The notes below the pieces were generated by a model, which was not told where the DNA came from, made no database searches, and saw nothing but the letters and a program-made list of their open reading frames with translations. A stretch of 64,000 nt of DNA from Arsukibacterium sp. UBA5043 (GTDB taxonomy: Bacteria > Pseudomonadota > Gammaproteobacteria > Enterobacterales > Alteromonadaceae). The stretch is taken from NCBI GenBank assembly GCA_002415085.1, contig DIBV01000011.1:62001-126000 (forward strand), in the 5' to 3' direction. The first letter of the stretch is position 1. Every line of letters begins with the position of its first letter. This document shows positions 56,267 to 64,000 of the stretch, one piece after another. The translations under genes were made by a program, and so were the position numbers.

Positions 56267-56953
56267 ATGATGAAAATGGCTCTGCTTACCACCCTGCTGG
56301 CTCTGACCAGCCCGTTACCGCTTGCTGCTGAGCCATCAGTACCAGCCGACTTTACCGAGGTTTCATCGCTGATACCCGATGCCCAAATTCATATGGCGTA
56401 CCTTGGCAGTAACAACTTTGTTGGTAGTCAGGTGGATGGCTATCAGGCCAATAAATGCTATTTGCAGCAAAACGCGGCTAATGCGCTGGTAACAGCCCAG
56501 CAATTGGCCGCGGCTAAAGGTTTAACCCTGTACATTTATGACTGTTACCGACCACAACGGGCGGTTAACCACTTTATGCGCTGGGCCAACGATTTAGCCG
56601 ATACCAGCACCAAAGCCGAATATTACCCTAACCTTGGCAAAGATCAGCTGATTGGCGAATATATTGCACAAAAGTCCGGCCATAGCCGCGGCAGTACCCT
56701 TGATTTAACCCTGGCAGCCAAAGATGAAGCGGGCAACTGGCAGCCGCTGGATATGGGCTCACCGTTTGATATGTTTGACCCGGTATCCAATGTCGGCCAC
56801 CCTACCATCAGCAACGCCCAGCAGGCTAACCGCCAGCTGCTTGAAACCATTATGCTGCAGGCCGGTTTTAAGGTGTACAGCATGGAATGGTGGCATTTTA
56901 CTCATCAGCCGCCGGTATATACTGATCAGTATTTTGATTTCGTCATTAAATAA
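56267..56953 (+). CDS. Secreted D-alanyl-D-alanine dipeptidase (VanX/DdpX, M15D)
   Basis: A zinc dipeptidase that hydrolyses D-Ala-D-Ala. With the ATG at 56267 (GAGG upstream) the 228-residue precursor has a signal peptide ending PLAA, so it works in the periplasm. Motifs are YDCYRPQRAV (transition-state arginine), SGHSRGSTLDLTL (zinc H and D) and MEWWHFTHQP (catalytic Glu and zinc His). As a periplasmic enzyme, salvage of D-Ala from peptides fits better than vancomycin resistance. It is cotranscribed with the NhaC-type transporter. Confidence 0.9.
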   Translation: MMKMALLTTLLALTSPLPLAAEPSVPADFTEVSSLIPDAQIHMAYLGSNNFVGSQVDGYQANKCYLQQNAANALVTAQQLAAAKGLTLYIYDCYRPQRAVNHFMRWANDLADTSTKAEYYPNLGKDQLIGEYIAQKSGHSRGSTLDLTLAAKDEAGNWQPLDMGSPFDMFDPVSNVGHPTISNAQQANRQLLETIMLQAGFKVYSMEWWHFTHQPPVYTDQYFDFVIK

Positions 56954-57060
56954 GCGGCAAATAATTACAAACGATTACATAGGATTAATATTTGATTCAT
57001 CTGGTCCTTGCTATACCTGTTAGTGACTTTACTCGTCTTAATCGCAATTAAGGAGTCACT

Positions 57061-57642
57061 ATGCGTAAACTACTAGCAACCACCCTACTCGCAGGGACCT
57101 TCTTCTCCGCAGCTGCCGCTGCCCAAAGCTACGACAAGGGCTTTTATCTGGGCGGCCACTACGGTCAGCATAAAGTAGAACTGGAATCCGATTTTGCCGA
57201 TACCGATGTTAAATTTGGGGTAGCCGGAGTCAATGCTGGTTTGCAACTTACCAGTTTTCTGGCGCTGGAAGCCCGCTATGCTATTGGCGTAGAAGATGAA
57301 GAAATTTTTGATAACGACGATTCAGCCCGTTATGAAATAGACCGCCATATGGCATTGATGGCTAAAGGCTCTATACCATTGGGAGATCGTTTCTCCCTGT
57401 TTGCCACCGCAGGTTATGGTGAAACCAAATACAATTTCGCCTACGATATTCCCGGTTTAACCGGCTCAGAGTCGACCACCGAAAGTGGCTTTATTTATGG
57501 CGCAGGCGCCAACTTTCACCTGACCAACAGTTTAAGTCTGGTAGCCGAGTACAATGTACTGCCCGATCTGGAAGATGAAGACGACGGCCTGGTTGAGTCT
57601 GATGTGTCATTAATGACTGTCGGCCTGAACTATACGTTTTAG
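57061..57642 (+). CDS. Small outer-membrane beta-barrel protein (OmpA/OmpW-like)
   Basis: A 193-residue precursor with a clear signal peptide (ending AAAAA-QSYDKG). Alternating strands follow, typical of an eight-stranded porin-like barrel: GFYLGGHYGQHKVELE, FGVAGVNAGLQLTSFLALEARYAIG, FSLFATAGYGETKYNFAY, FIYGAGANFHLTNSLSLVAEYNVL. The C-terminal strand is SLMTVGLNYTF with a terminal Phe. It lacks the OmpA peptidoglycan-binding domain. AAGGAG precedes the ATG. The function is unknown. Confidence 0.87.
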   Translation: MRKLLATTLLAGTFFSAAAAAQSYDKGFYLGGHYGQHKVELESDFADTDVKFGVAGVNAGLQLTSFLALEARYAIGVEDEEIFDNDDSARYEIDRHMALMAKGSIPLGDRFSLFATAGYGETKYNFAYDIPGLTGSESTTESGFIYGAGANFHLTNSLSLVAEYNVLPDLEDEDDGLVESDVSLMTVGLNYTF

Positions 57643-57666
57643 GTTGCACTGTTACCGATAAATATA

Positions 57667-57687
57667 GCCCGCCAGCGCCCTGGCGGG
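57667..57687 (+). terminator. Hairpin after the outer-membrane barrel gene
   Basis: CCCGCCAG-CGCC-CTGGCGGG forms a strong 8-bp stem 25 bp after the stop codon. The following T-run is very short (TTC), so termination may be weak or factor-assisted. Confidence 0.5.
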
Positions 57688-57824
57688 TTCACCGTTTAAA
57701 TCCCCCATTTCAGCGTCGCTACTGCTTAATTATCCAACAGCACCCTGATTTTGCATTTTCAACCTTGCTTTCAGCTGTTCCATCAAACACACTGAGACTA
57801 TCTCAGGTTCAGCGGTAGTACAGT

Positions 57825-60800
57825 TTGTTATCTGTAATTCTGAAGCGACTTATCACAGCTCTGGTCTATATTTGCCTCGGTTGCTATTGGTTAACTACCG
57901 GGGCGGCTGCTGCCACTTATTTTGAAAAAATATTAATAGACAATAACTTACCCAATGTAGGTATTTACAGTATTACCCAGGACCGTAACGGTTACCTCTG
58001 GCTGGCATCAACCAATACCGGTTTAATGCAATTTGACGGTTATCAGTTTCAGCAACAGCCACTGTTAAACAAAACCCTGACCAAGCTGAAATCAGTACCG
58101 GATATTGATGCCATTACCTTCGACAGCCAGAACAACTTGTGGGCAGGCAGCTGGGGTTATGGCCTGGCTAAAATTCATGCTGATAGCGGTACCATTGAGC
58201 TGTTTGACGGCGCATCTGATGCCCTGGCCAGCCCATTTGTGCAGAAGTTATTTACTGATCAGCAGCAGCGCGTATGGGTTGGCACCACCAAGGGAATAAA
58301 CCGTTATGATGAAAAAAATGGTTTTAGCCGCATCGATCAGACAAGTGATAACTTACCCAGCAGACGAATTTGGGATTTTGCCCAGACCCCCGATCAAACG
58401 CTATGGATTGCCACCTCCGCTGGTTTACTAAGCTGGCAGGATGACAAAGGGTTTGGCAAACCGTTGTATCCACATGGCAATAGCGGTACTGATAACGAAA
58501 TCCGGGCATTACAGGTGGTAGGTAATGAGGTATGGCTTGGCACCAGCCGCGGCTTATTTGTCTACCAGCCCGCACAGCAGCGCTTTATGCGGGTAAGGTT
58601 ACCTGATCAGCAAATACTGCCGGTAATTAATGCGCTAAGCACCAGCGTTGAAGGTAATTTACTGATTGGTACTTTCAATGGCATTTATTCAGTTGATCCG
58701 GTAAAGCGAACTTTTGTAAAACGTCTGCAAGATTATGTTGAGCTGGAGCATATTAATGTCCGGACTTTTTTTATTGATAAAAGTCAGGTCACCTGGGTTG
58801 GTACCCGGGAAAGTGGCCTATTTTTTAAAACACGCCAGCGCAATGCGTTTCAGAATACCGCCGATGCGGCACTGGCAACACTGCAAAACAGCATTACGGC
58901 CCCGGTATTAAGTTTGCTGGCGGAAGCAGACCAACTTTGGTTTGGTCAGCATGGCAGCGTCAGTCGTTATTCTCATAGGTCAAAGCAGGTACAACAATAT
59001 GACCTGCCTGGCAGAGTAAATGTAATTCGGCGCGCCCCTGACGATGTTATCTGGGTCGGCAGCGACAATGGTATTTTCCGGTATTATGAAACCAGCGACG
59101 ATACCAGCGGCAATGCCATCAGCGATATCAGTGGCCAGTTTATCCGCTTTGCCACCCCATACACCGCATCAGGCATGGCACAGCAAAATGCCCGAGATAT
59201 CCAATTTACCGATGACAATAAAACCATTATTAACATTTGGAACAATGGTGTTTTATTGTTTGATAACCAGACCGGGGCGGTCAGTCATTTTTTAGCCGAT
59301 ATAAGCCAGACTATGATAGGCGACGCCATCCAGGCGATGTTGGTTACCCCCGATTATATCTGGCTGGCAAGCCGGCTTAGCGGTTTGTATTTAATAGACC
59401 GGCAAACTCTGTCAATTGTACCAATAAAAACATTAAGCAACTCGTCGCTACTGTCGCCAGACTTTACCGGTCAGCTCACCTGTCTTGCTCATGCTCCCGA
59501 CAATAGTGTTGTGATATGCTCTGAACAGGGTTTACTACGCGTTAACCAAAATAACGGTGCCGTTCAGCTCATTGCTACCACTAGTGGTCTTTCGGGTAAA
59601 TCGCTGGTTGGTGCGCATACCGACAAACTGAATAATATCTGGGTAATGAGCACCGTCGGCCTTGATTTGATTAAGCCTGATGGCACTATTGCTTATTTTG
59701 ACCAGATTGATGGTTTAAACAGCAATGAAATGATGTTTGCTGCTGTGGCGGAAGACGACAACCAGCTTTATTTTGGTTCTGACGCAGGTTTAGAATTAGT
59801 GACACCCAGCAGGCTGCTGCCACCACTGTCAGCGGTTGCCCAGGCCATAACCAGAGTAACCTTTGATCAAAAACCGGCTACTGCCAGTGGTCTGTTAAGC
59901 CCTATTGAGTCAATATCTGTACCTGCTGAGGTCTCCAGAATAGCATTTCACTTCGCCAGTTTCGATTTTAATAACCCCGTCCGCAATCGTTATTTATATA
60001 AACTCAGTGGTTATGACGAAAGCTGGCAACAACTTAACAACGGCAATGTTGCGTCCTTTACTAAGCTGGCACCAGGTACCTATACCCTGTTTATGCAAGC
60101 AAGTAATAATCAGCAACTTTTCAGTGGCGAAATAACCCGGTTAAAAATTGAGGTGCAACCTCACTGGTGGCAGCGCAAAACAGTTCAGCTGCTATTTGCA
60201 CTGGTCATTATCGGCCTGTTAAGTTATATCATCAAATCTCATATCAACAAGGTACATCAGGTTAATGCGCTGCTGGAAGAAGCCGTTGCAGAACGGACCA
60301 CTGAGCTTGAACACAGTTTAAAAAAACAACAACAGGCCTATCAGGAACTGCAACAGCTTGATTTAATGAAAGACCAGTTTATCTCTACTGTCAGCCATGA
60401 ATTACGCACCCCCCTTACTTCAATCAGCGGTGCCCTCAATCTGGCATTGTCTGGCGCCCTTGACGCCAAACCGGCTAAAAAACAGCACTTATTGCAAATT
60501 GCTAACAGTAACAGCCAGCGGCTGACCCTGCTGATTAACGATTTACTGGATTTGGAAAAGCTGGCAGCCAGCCAGATGGTCTTGTCCATGCAACCGCATG
60601 ATATTGCGGTCATTACTCAGCGTGCTGTTACAGAGAACTCTCCCTATGGCCTTAAGCGGCAGATAAGCTTACGCTATATACCGCCAGCCGAAAATATGGC
60701 CACCATCGCCCTGGTCGATGAAAACCGCTTACTGCAGGTTTTAGCGAATGTGCTGTCTAACGCCATTAAATTTTCGCCCGAACAGGACGAGGTGAACATC

Positions 60801-61055
60801 AGCCTGCAACAGCAAAACACCGATATAGCCATTGTTATTAGCGATAACGGCCCGGGTATTACGGTTGCATTTCAGCAACGGATATTTCAGCGTTTTGCCC
60901 AGGAAAATGCCAGCAATACCAGAGAGCAAGGCGGCACGGGGCTGGGGCTGGCCTTGTCACAGGAATTAATGCACGCAATGGACGGCGATATTTCCTTTGT
61001 CTCTGAACCTGGCAAGGGAACAACATTCTATGTAACCCTGCCGCTGCAGGCATAA
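57825..61055 (+). CDS. Histidine kinase with periplasmic two-component-regulator propeller
   Basis: An inner-membrane sensor kinase. The start is uncertain: the longest frame opens with TTG at 57825 and no better codon precedes the signal peptide (RLITALVYICLGCYWLTTGAAAA). Residues about 30-680 contain Reg_prop repeats (SITQDRNGYLWLASTNTGLMQFDG, DQQQRVWVGTTKGINRYD, DNVIWVGSDNGIF-like), forming beta-propellers. A Y_Y_Y domain (about 690-760) and a transmembrane helix follow. HisKA has the phospho-acceptor in FISTVSHELRTPLTSIS, and the HATPase has N box NVLSNAIKFSP and G boxes SDNGPGI and GGTGLGLALSQEL. It ends there, without the receiver or DNA-binding domain common in this architecture. No response regulator gene is in the window. 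Confidence 0.9.
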   Translation: MLSVILKRLITALVYICLGCYWLTTGAAAATYFEKILIDNNLPNVGIYSITQDRNGYLWLASTNTGLMQFDGYQFQQQPLLNKTLTKLKSVPDIDAITFDSQNNLWAGSWGYGLAKIHADSGTIELFDGASDALASPFVQKLFTDQQQRVWVGTTKGINRYDEKNGFSRIDQTSDNLPSRRIWDFAQTPDQTLWIATSAGLLSWQDDKGFGKPLYPHGNSGTDNEIRALQVVGNEVWLGTSRGLFVYQPAQQRFMRVRLPDQQILPVINALSTSVEGNLLIGTFNGIYSVDPVKRTFVKRLQDYVELEHINVRTFFIDKSQVTWVGTRESGLFFKTRQRNAFQNTADAALATLQNSITAPVLSLLAEADQLWFGQHGSVSRYSHRSKQVQQYDLPGRVNVIRRAPDDVIWVGSDNGIFRYYETSDDTSGNAISDISGQFIRFATPYTASGMAQQNARDIQFTDDNKTIINIWNNGVLLFDNQTGAVSHFLADISQTMIGDAIQAMLVTPDYIWLASRLSGLYLIDRQTLSIVPIKTLSNSSLLSPDFTGQLTCLAHAPDNSVVICSEQGLLRVNQNNGAVQLIATTSGLSGKSLVGAHTDKLNNIWVMSTVGLDLIKPDGTIAYFDQIDGLNSNEMMFAAVAEDDNQLYFGSDAGLELVTPSRLLPPLSAVAQAITRVTFDQKPATASGLLSPIESISVPAEVSRIAFHFASFDFNNPVRNRYLYKLSGYDESWQQLNNGNVASFTKLAPGTYTLFMQASNNQQLFSGEITRLKIEVQPHWWQRKTVQLLFALVIIGLLSYIIKSHINKVHQVNALLEEAVAERTTELEHSLKKQQQAYQELQQLDLMKDQFISTVSHELRTPLTSISGALNLALSGALDAKPAKKQHLLQIANSNSQRLTLLINDLLDLEKLAASQMVLSMQPHDIAVITQRAVTENSPYGLKRQISLRYIPPAENMATIALVDENRLLQVLANVLSNAIKFSPEQDEVNISLQQQNTDIAIVISDNGPGITVAFQQRIFQRFAQENASNTREQGGTGLGLALSQELMHAMDGDISFVSEPGKGTTFYVTLPLQA

Positions 61056-61129
61056 AACTGCCCCCATCTGCGCCAGATCTGTTAGAATTCGCAAACGCTA
61101 TTTTTTAAACTTCTGACAGTAAATTAACT

Positions 61130-61747
61130 ATGCCCAGACGTACTAAAGCCGAAGCAGAAAGCACCCGCGCTGCCATTCTTGATGCTGCAGAACTGCTGTT
61201 TTTTGAGCAGGGAGTGTCCCGCACTACGCTGGAAAAAATTGCGGTAGCAGCTAATGTCACCCGCGGCGCAATTTACTGGCATTTTCAGAATAAAGCCGAT
61301 TTATTTAATGCCATGATGGAGCGGGTCCGGCTGCCGTTTCAAACAATGCTAACGGAAATAGATAATAACCTTGCCGCTGATCCGTTCAGTCAGCTACAGC
61401 AGCTGTTTAGCAATGGCTTACAGCTGATTGCCAGTAGTGAGCAGAAACGGCGGGTTCTGACGATTATTTTTCACCGCTGCGAATATATTGATGAGTTAAA
61501 CCCCGCGGTAACCAAACAAGATGAATTAGATACCCAGACCGTCGCCGTGATGCAGCGGGCATTTGAGCGGGCTGCGGCCGCAGGCACCTTGCGCGACGGT
61601 ATTACTCCTCGGCTGGCCGCTAATGCCATGCATATGTATGTCGGCGGTATCATCAGCCATTTCTTGTTAAAACCGCAGCAGTGTGACCTGATGCAACATG
61701 CCCCGGCGCTGATTGATACTATGTTGCAGGGCCTGAAAAAGGCATAA
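61130..61747 (+). CDS. TetR/AcrR-family repressor
   Basis: A 205-residue repressor closely patterned on AcrR/TtgR. The N-terminal helix-turn-helix is ILDAAELLFFEQGVSRTTLEKIAVAANVTRGAIYWHFQNKADLFNAMMERV. The all-helical ligand domain follows, ending near MLQGLKKA. It is convergent with the RND permease gene, whose operon it probably represses; the operon promoter is outside the window. No convincing operator palindrome is visible immediately upstream of its own start. Confidence 0.9.
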   Translation: MPRRTKAEAESTRAAILDAAELLFFEQGVSRTTLEKIAVAANVTRGAIYWHFQNKADLFNAMMERVRLPFQTMLTEIDNNLAADPFSQLQQLFSNGLQLIASSEQKRRVLTIIFHRCEYIDELNPAVTKQDELDTQTVAVMQRAFERAAAAGTLRDGITPRLAANAMHMYVGGIISHFLLKPQQCDLMQHAPALIDTMLQGLKKA

Positions 61748-61786
61748 AAAAACCAGCTGGCCGTAATTGCAAAACGGTTCAGCTGG
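61746..61786 (-). terminator. Intrinsic terminator of the RND efflux operon
   Basis: On the minus strand CCAGCTGAACCGT pairs with ACGGCCAGCTGG (one small internal mismatch) around a 9-nt loop and runs into seven T residues. It lies between the converging RND permease and TetR genes and overlaps the last base pairs of the TetR stop. Confidence 0.75.
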
Positions 61787-61813
61787 CAAAGGTACTAACA
61801 TTTCAAGCCTGAC

Positions 61814-64000
61814 TCAGCTAACCGCTGTAGTCTTTTTGGCAAACACTTTCATTATCACCAGATAAAATACCGGCACTAAGAACACCGCCAGCACTGTGGC
61901 CGAGATCATGCCACCGAGCACGCCGGTACCAATGGCATTGCGACTGGCCGAGCCAGCACCGGAGCTGATTGCCAGCGGCAATACCCCCAGTGAAAACGCC
62001 ATCGACGTCATAATTATCGGCCGCAAGCGCAGGCGCACCGCTTCCAGAATTGCCGCGGTGAGCTCTTTACCCTGCTGCTGCAGCTCACGGGCGAACTCAA
62101 CAATTAAAATCGCGTTTTTCGAGGCCAGGCCCATCGTTGTCAACAGCCCGACCTGAAAATAGACATCGTTGCCCATACCGCGCAGATAAGCAGCCGTAAG
62201 GGCGCCGATAATCCCCAATGGCACCACTAAAATAACCGCAAAAGGCACACTCCAGCTTTCATACAGCGCCGCCAGACATAAAAACACCACCAGAATAGAC
62301 AGGGCATACAGCGCCGGGGCTTGTGAGCCAGACAGTTTTTCCTGATAAGAGGTTGCGGTCCACTCAAAGCCGATACCAGCGGGGAGCTGACTAATTAGTT
62401 GCTCCATGGTTGCCATGGCATCACCCGAGCTGGTGCCGGGCGCCGGCTCACCCTGAATTTCCATCGCCGACACGCCATTATAGCGTTCCAGCCGCTGCGG
62501 CCCGTATACCCAGTCACTGCTGGCGAAAGAGCTGAAACTAACCATCTCGCCATCGCGGTTGCGGACATGCCAGCGCTGAATATCTTCCGGGGTCATCCGA
62601 AACTCAGGTTCTGCCTGCACAAACACCTTTTTCACCCGGCCGCGATCAGTAAAGTCATTAACATAGGTCGAGCCCCAGCCAATCGACAATGTCTGGTTGA
62701 TATCGCTCAGCGCCACACCCAGTGCCTGGGCTTTTAACTGATCAACATTAATTTGCAGTTGGGGCGCATCTTCCATGCCGTTGGGCCGCACGCCAAGCAG
62801 GTTGGGTTGCTGTGCCGCCATTCCCAGCAACTGGTTGCGGGCATTTAACAGCGCCTCATGGCCCAGGCCGCCGCGATCCTGTAAAAACAATGAAAAGCCG
62901 GTTGCCCGGCCAAGCTCGGCAATCGGTGGCAGGTTAAAGGCAAAAATCTGCGCCTCTTTTACCGTACCGAAAAAGCCCCAGGCCCGGCCTATTACCGCCT
63001 GCACGCTATCAGCCGGGCCACGCTGGTCCCAGTCCTTTAACCGGACAAACGCCAGGCCCATATTCTGGCCGCTACCGGCAAAGCTGAAACCCGACACGGT
63101 AAAGACCGATTCCACAGCCTGTTCAGTGGCATAGTGGGCAGCGACTTTATCCATTACCGCCTCGGTCCGCTCTTGGCTGGCACCGGTGGGCAACTGGACC
63201 ATACTTAAAAATACACCCTGATCTTCTTCCGGCAAAAACGAGGTCGGCAGGCGGATAAACATCAGTGCCATTACCAGCACAATAACACCGTACACCAGCA
63301 TCGAGCGTTTCGGTCGGGCCAGCATACCGGCCACACCGCGCTGGTAGCTTTGGTTACTGCGCTCAAAGCCGCGGTTAAACCAGCCAAAAAAGCCGCGTTT
63401 TGCCTGGTGATCGCCAGCAACAGGTTTCAGCATGGTGGCACACAAAGCCGGGGTAAAAATAACCGCTACCAGCACCGACAGCGCCATTGCGGTAACGATG
63501 GTAATGGAAAACTGCTGATAGATAGCACCGGTGGCGCCACCAAAAAAAGCCATTGGCACAAATACCGCCGATAATACCAGGCCAATGCCCACCAGGGCGC
63601 CGGTGATCTGACCCATTGATTTACGGGTTGCTTCAACCGGGCCCAGGCTTTCCTCACTCATTACCCGCTCAACGTTTTCTACCACGACTATGGCATCATC
63701 TACCAGCAGGCCGATGGCCAGCACCATACCAAACATGGTCAGGGTATTAATGGTAAAACCAAAGGCGGCCATCACGCCAAAGGTCCCCAGCAGCACTACC
63801 GGCACCGCCAGGGTCGGTATTAACGTCGCCCGGAAGTTCTGTAAAAACAAGTACATCACCAGAAATACCAGAATAATGGCTTCAATCAGGGTTTGCACCA
63901 CTGAGCTTATTGATACTTCAACAAAGGGCGTGGTGTCATAAGGAATAACGGCGGTTAAGCCCTGTGGAAAATACGGCTCTAACTCGGCCAGTTTGGTTTT
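61814..64000 (-). CDS. RND multidrug efflux permease (AcrB/MexB, HAE1 family), C-terminal 70%
   Basis: This is the proton-driven inner-membrane pump of a tripartite efflux system. The visible 729 codons start within the first porter/transmembrane region ([19 protein letters not shown]) and run to the stop. They contain TM4 with the proton-relay aspartates ([23 protein letters not shown]), the RND motif PVFYL near the end, [25 protein letters not shown] and [12 protein letters not shown]. The first ~320 residues and the expected membrane-fusion partner lie beyond the window edge. Spacing matches AcrB-type pumps for hydrophobic drugs rather than metal exporters. Confidence 0.95.
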   Translation of the reverse strand, partial: KTKLAELEPYFPQGLTAVIPYDTTPFVEVSISSVVQTLIEAIILVFLVMYLFLQNFRATLIPTLAVPVVLLGTFGVMAAFGFTINTLTMFGMVLAIGLLVDDAIVVVENVERVMSEESLGPVEATRKSMGQITGALVGIGLVLSAVFVPMAFFGGATGAIYQQFSITIVTAMALSVLVAVIFTPALCATMLKPVAGDHQAKRGFFGWFNRGFERSNQSYQRGVAGMLARPKRSMLVYGVIVLVMALMFIRLPTSFLPEEDQGVFLSMVQLPTGASQERTEAVMDKVAAHYATEQAVESVFTVSGFSFAGSGQNMGLAFVRLKDWDQRGPADSVQAVIGRAWGFFGTVKEAQIFAFNLPPIAELGRATGFSLFLQDRGGLGHEALLNARNQLLGMAAQQPNLLGVRPNGMEDAPQLQINVDQLKAQALGVALSDINQTLSIGWGSTYVNDFTDRGRVKKVFVQAEPEFRMTPEDIQRWHVRNRDGEMVSFSSFASSDWVYGPQRLERYNGVSAMEIQGEPAPGTSSGDAMATMEQLISQLPAGIGFEWTATSYQEKLSGSQAPALYALSILVVFLCLAALYESWSVPFAVILVVPLGIIGALTAAYLRGMGNDVYFQVGLLTTMGLASKNAILIVEFARELQQQGKELTAAILEAVRLRLRPIIMTSMAFSLGVLPLAISSGAGSASRNAIGTGVLGGMISATVLAVFLVPVFYLVIMKVFAKKTTAVS

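Noticed and set aside
56267-56953. VanX-like gene as part of a vancomycin-resistance cassette
   Set aside because: There is no vanH, vanA-type ligase or vanRS, and the enzyme has a signal peptide, which points to dipeptide salvage.

Overview
The window looks like a chromosomal segment of a marine or freshwater gammaproteobacterium of the Alteromonadales/Chromatiales type (Rheinheimera, Alishewanella and Arsukibacterium come to mind). The reasons are the complete enterobacterial-order mra/dcw cell-wall and division cluster, the rsmI-lpoA-yraN-diaA-dolP block, ampD-ampE, dciA in place of secM beside secA, and a long TonB receptor with an N-terminal carboxypeptidase-regulatory-like domain. The genus is inferred from gene content only. 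No tRNA, rRNA, CRISPR array, prophage or transposase gene is visible.

Layout. 1-1518 is the 5' part of secA (minus), followed by dciA (plus). From 20089 down to 2321, all on the minus strand, lies mraZ-rsmH-ftsL-ftsI-murE-murF-mraY-murD-ftsW-murG-murC-ddl-ftsQ-ftsA-ftsZ-lpxC. From mraZ to ftsZ no gap exceeds about 25 bp and most junctions overlap. Upstream of mraZ is a good sigma70-type promoter, followed by four GTGGG-like boxes spaced exactly 10 bp apart, which is the MraZ operator arrangement.

20489-27180 is a muropeptide-use block: an RpiR/MurR-type SIS regulator, an L-Ala-D/L-Glu epimerase, an SH3-NlpC/P60 endopeptidase and a divergent TonB-dependent receptor. 27305-27676 is the RNase P RNA (minus). 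27696-31989 is rsmI, then lpoA-yraN-diaA-dolP. 32068-37902 holds DUF599, rarD, a hotdog thioesterase, ampE-ampD, a membrane retropepsin-like protease, nadC and a cold-shock/DUF1294 fusion. A large SBP-PAS-GGDEF-EAL protein follows.

40636-48529 is a second cell-wall sugar block: a NagX-like membrane acyltransferase and a secreted two-domain GH3 NagZ on the minus strand, divergent from a sodium:solute symporter, a BadF-type amino-sugar kinase, MurQ and a lipoprotein NamZ (DUF1343). Together these can form a route from peptidoglycan glycan ends to MurNAc, MurNAc-6-P and GlcNAc-6-P. Downstream are an NlpE-META lipoprotein, an FMN reductase, an M14 carboxypeptidase, a TPR membrane protein, a PEP-CTERM-like protein, an NhaC-type transporter coupled to a VanX/DdpX D-Ala-D-Ala dipeptidase, an outer-membrane barrel, a periplasmic-propeller histidine kinase, a TetR regulator and the 3' part of an RND efflux permease.

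The unifying theme is the cell wall: its synthesis, its recycling (AmpD) and, in two separated clusters, apparent scavenging of external or shed peptidoglycan as food. The scavenging set resembles the Bacillus mur/nag/nam operon and the Tannerella murTKQ operon more than the enterobacterial MurP/MurQ system, and it is the most interesting content here.
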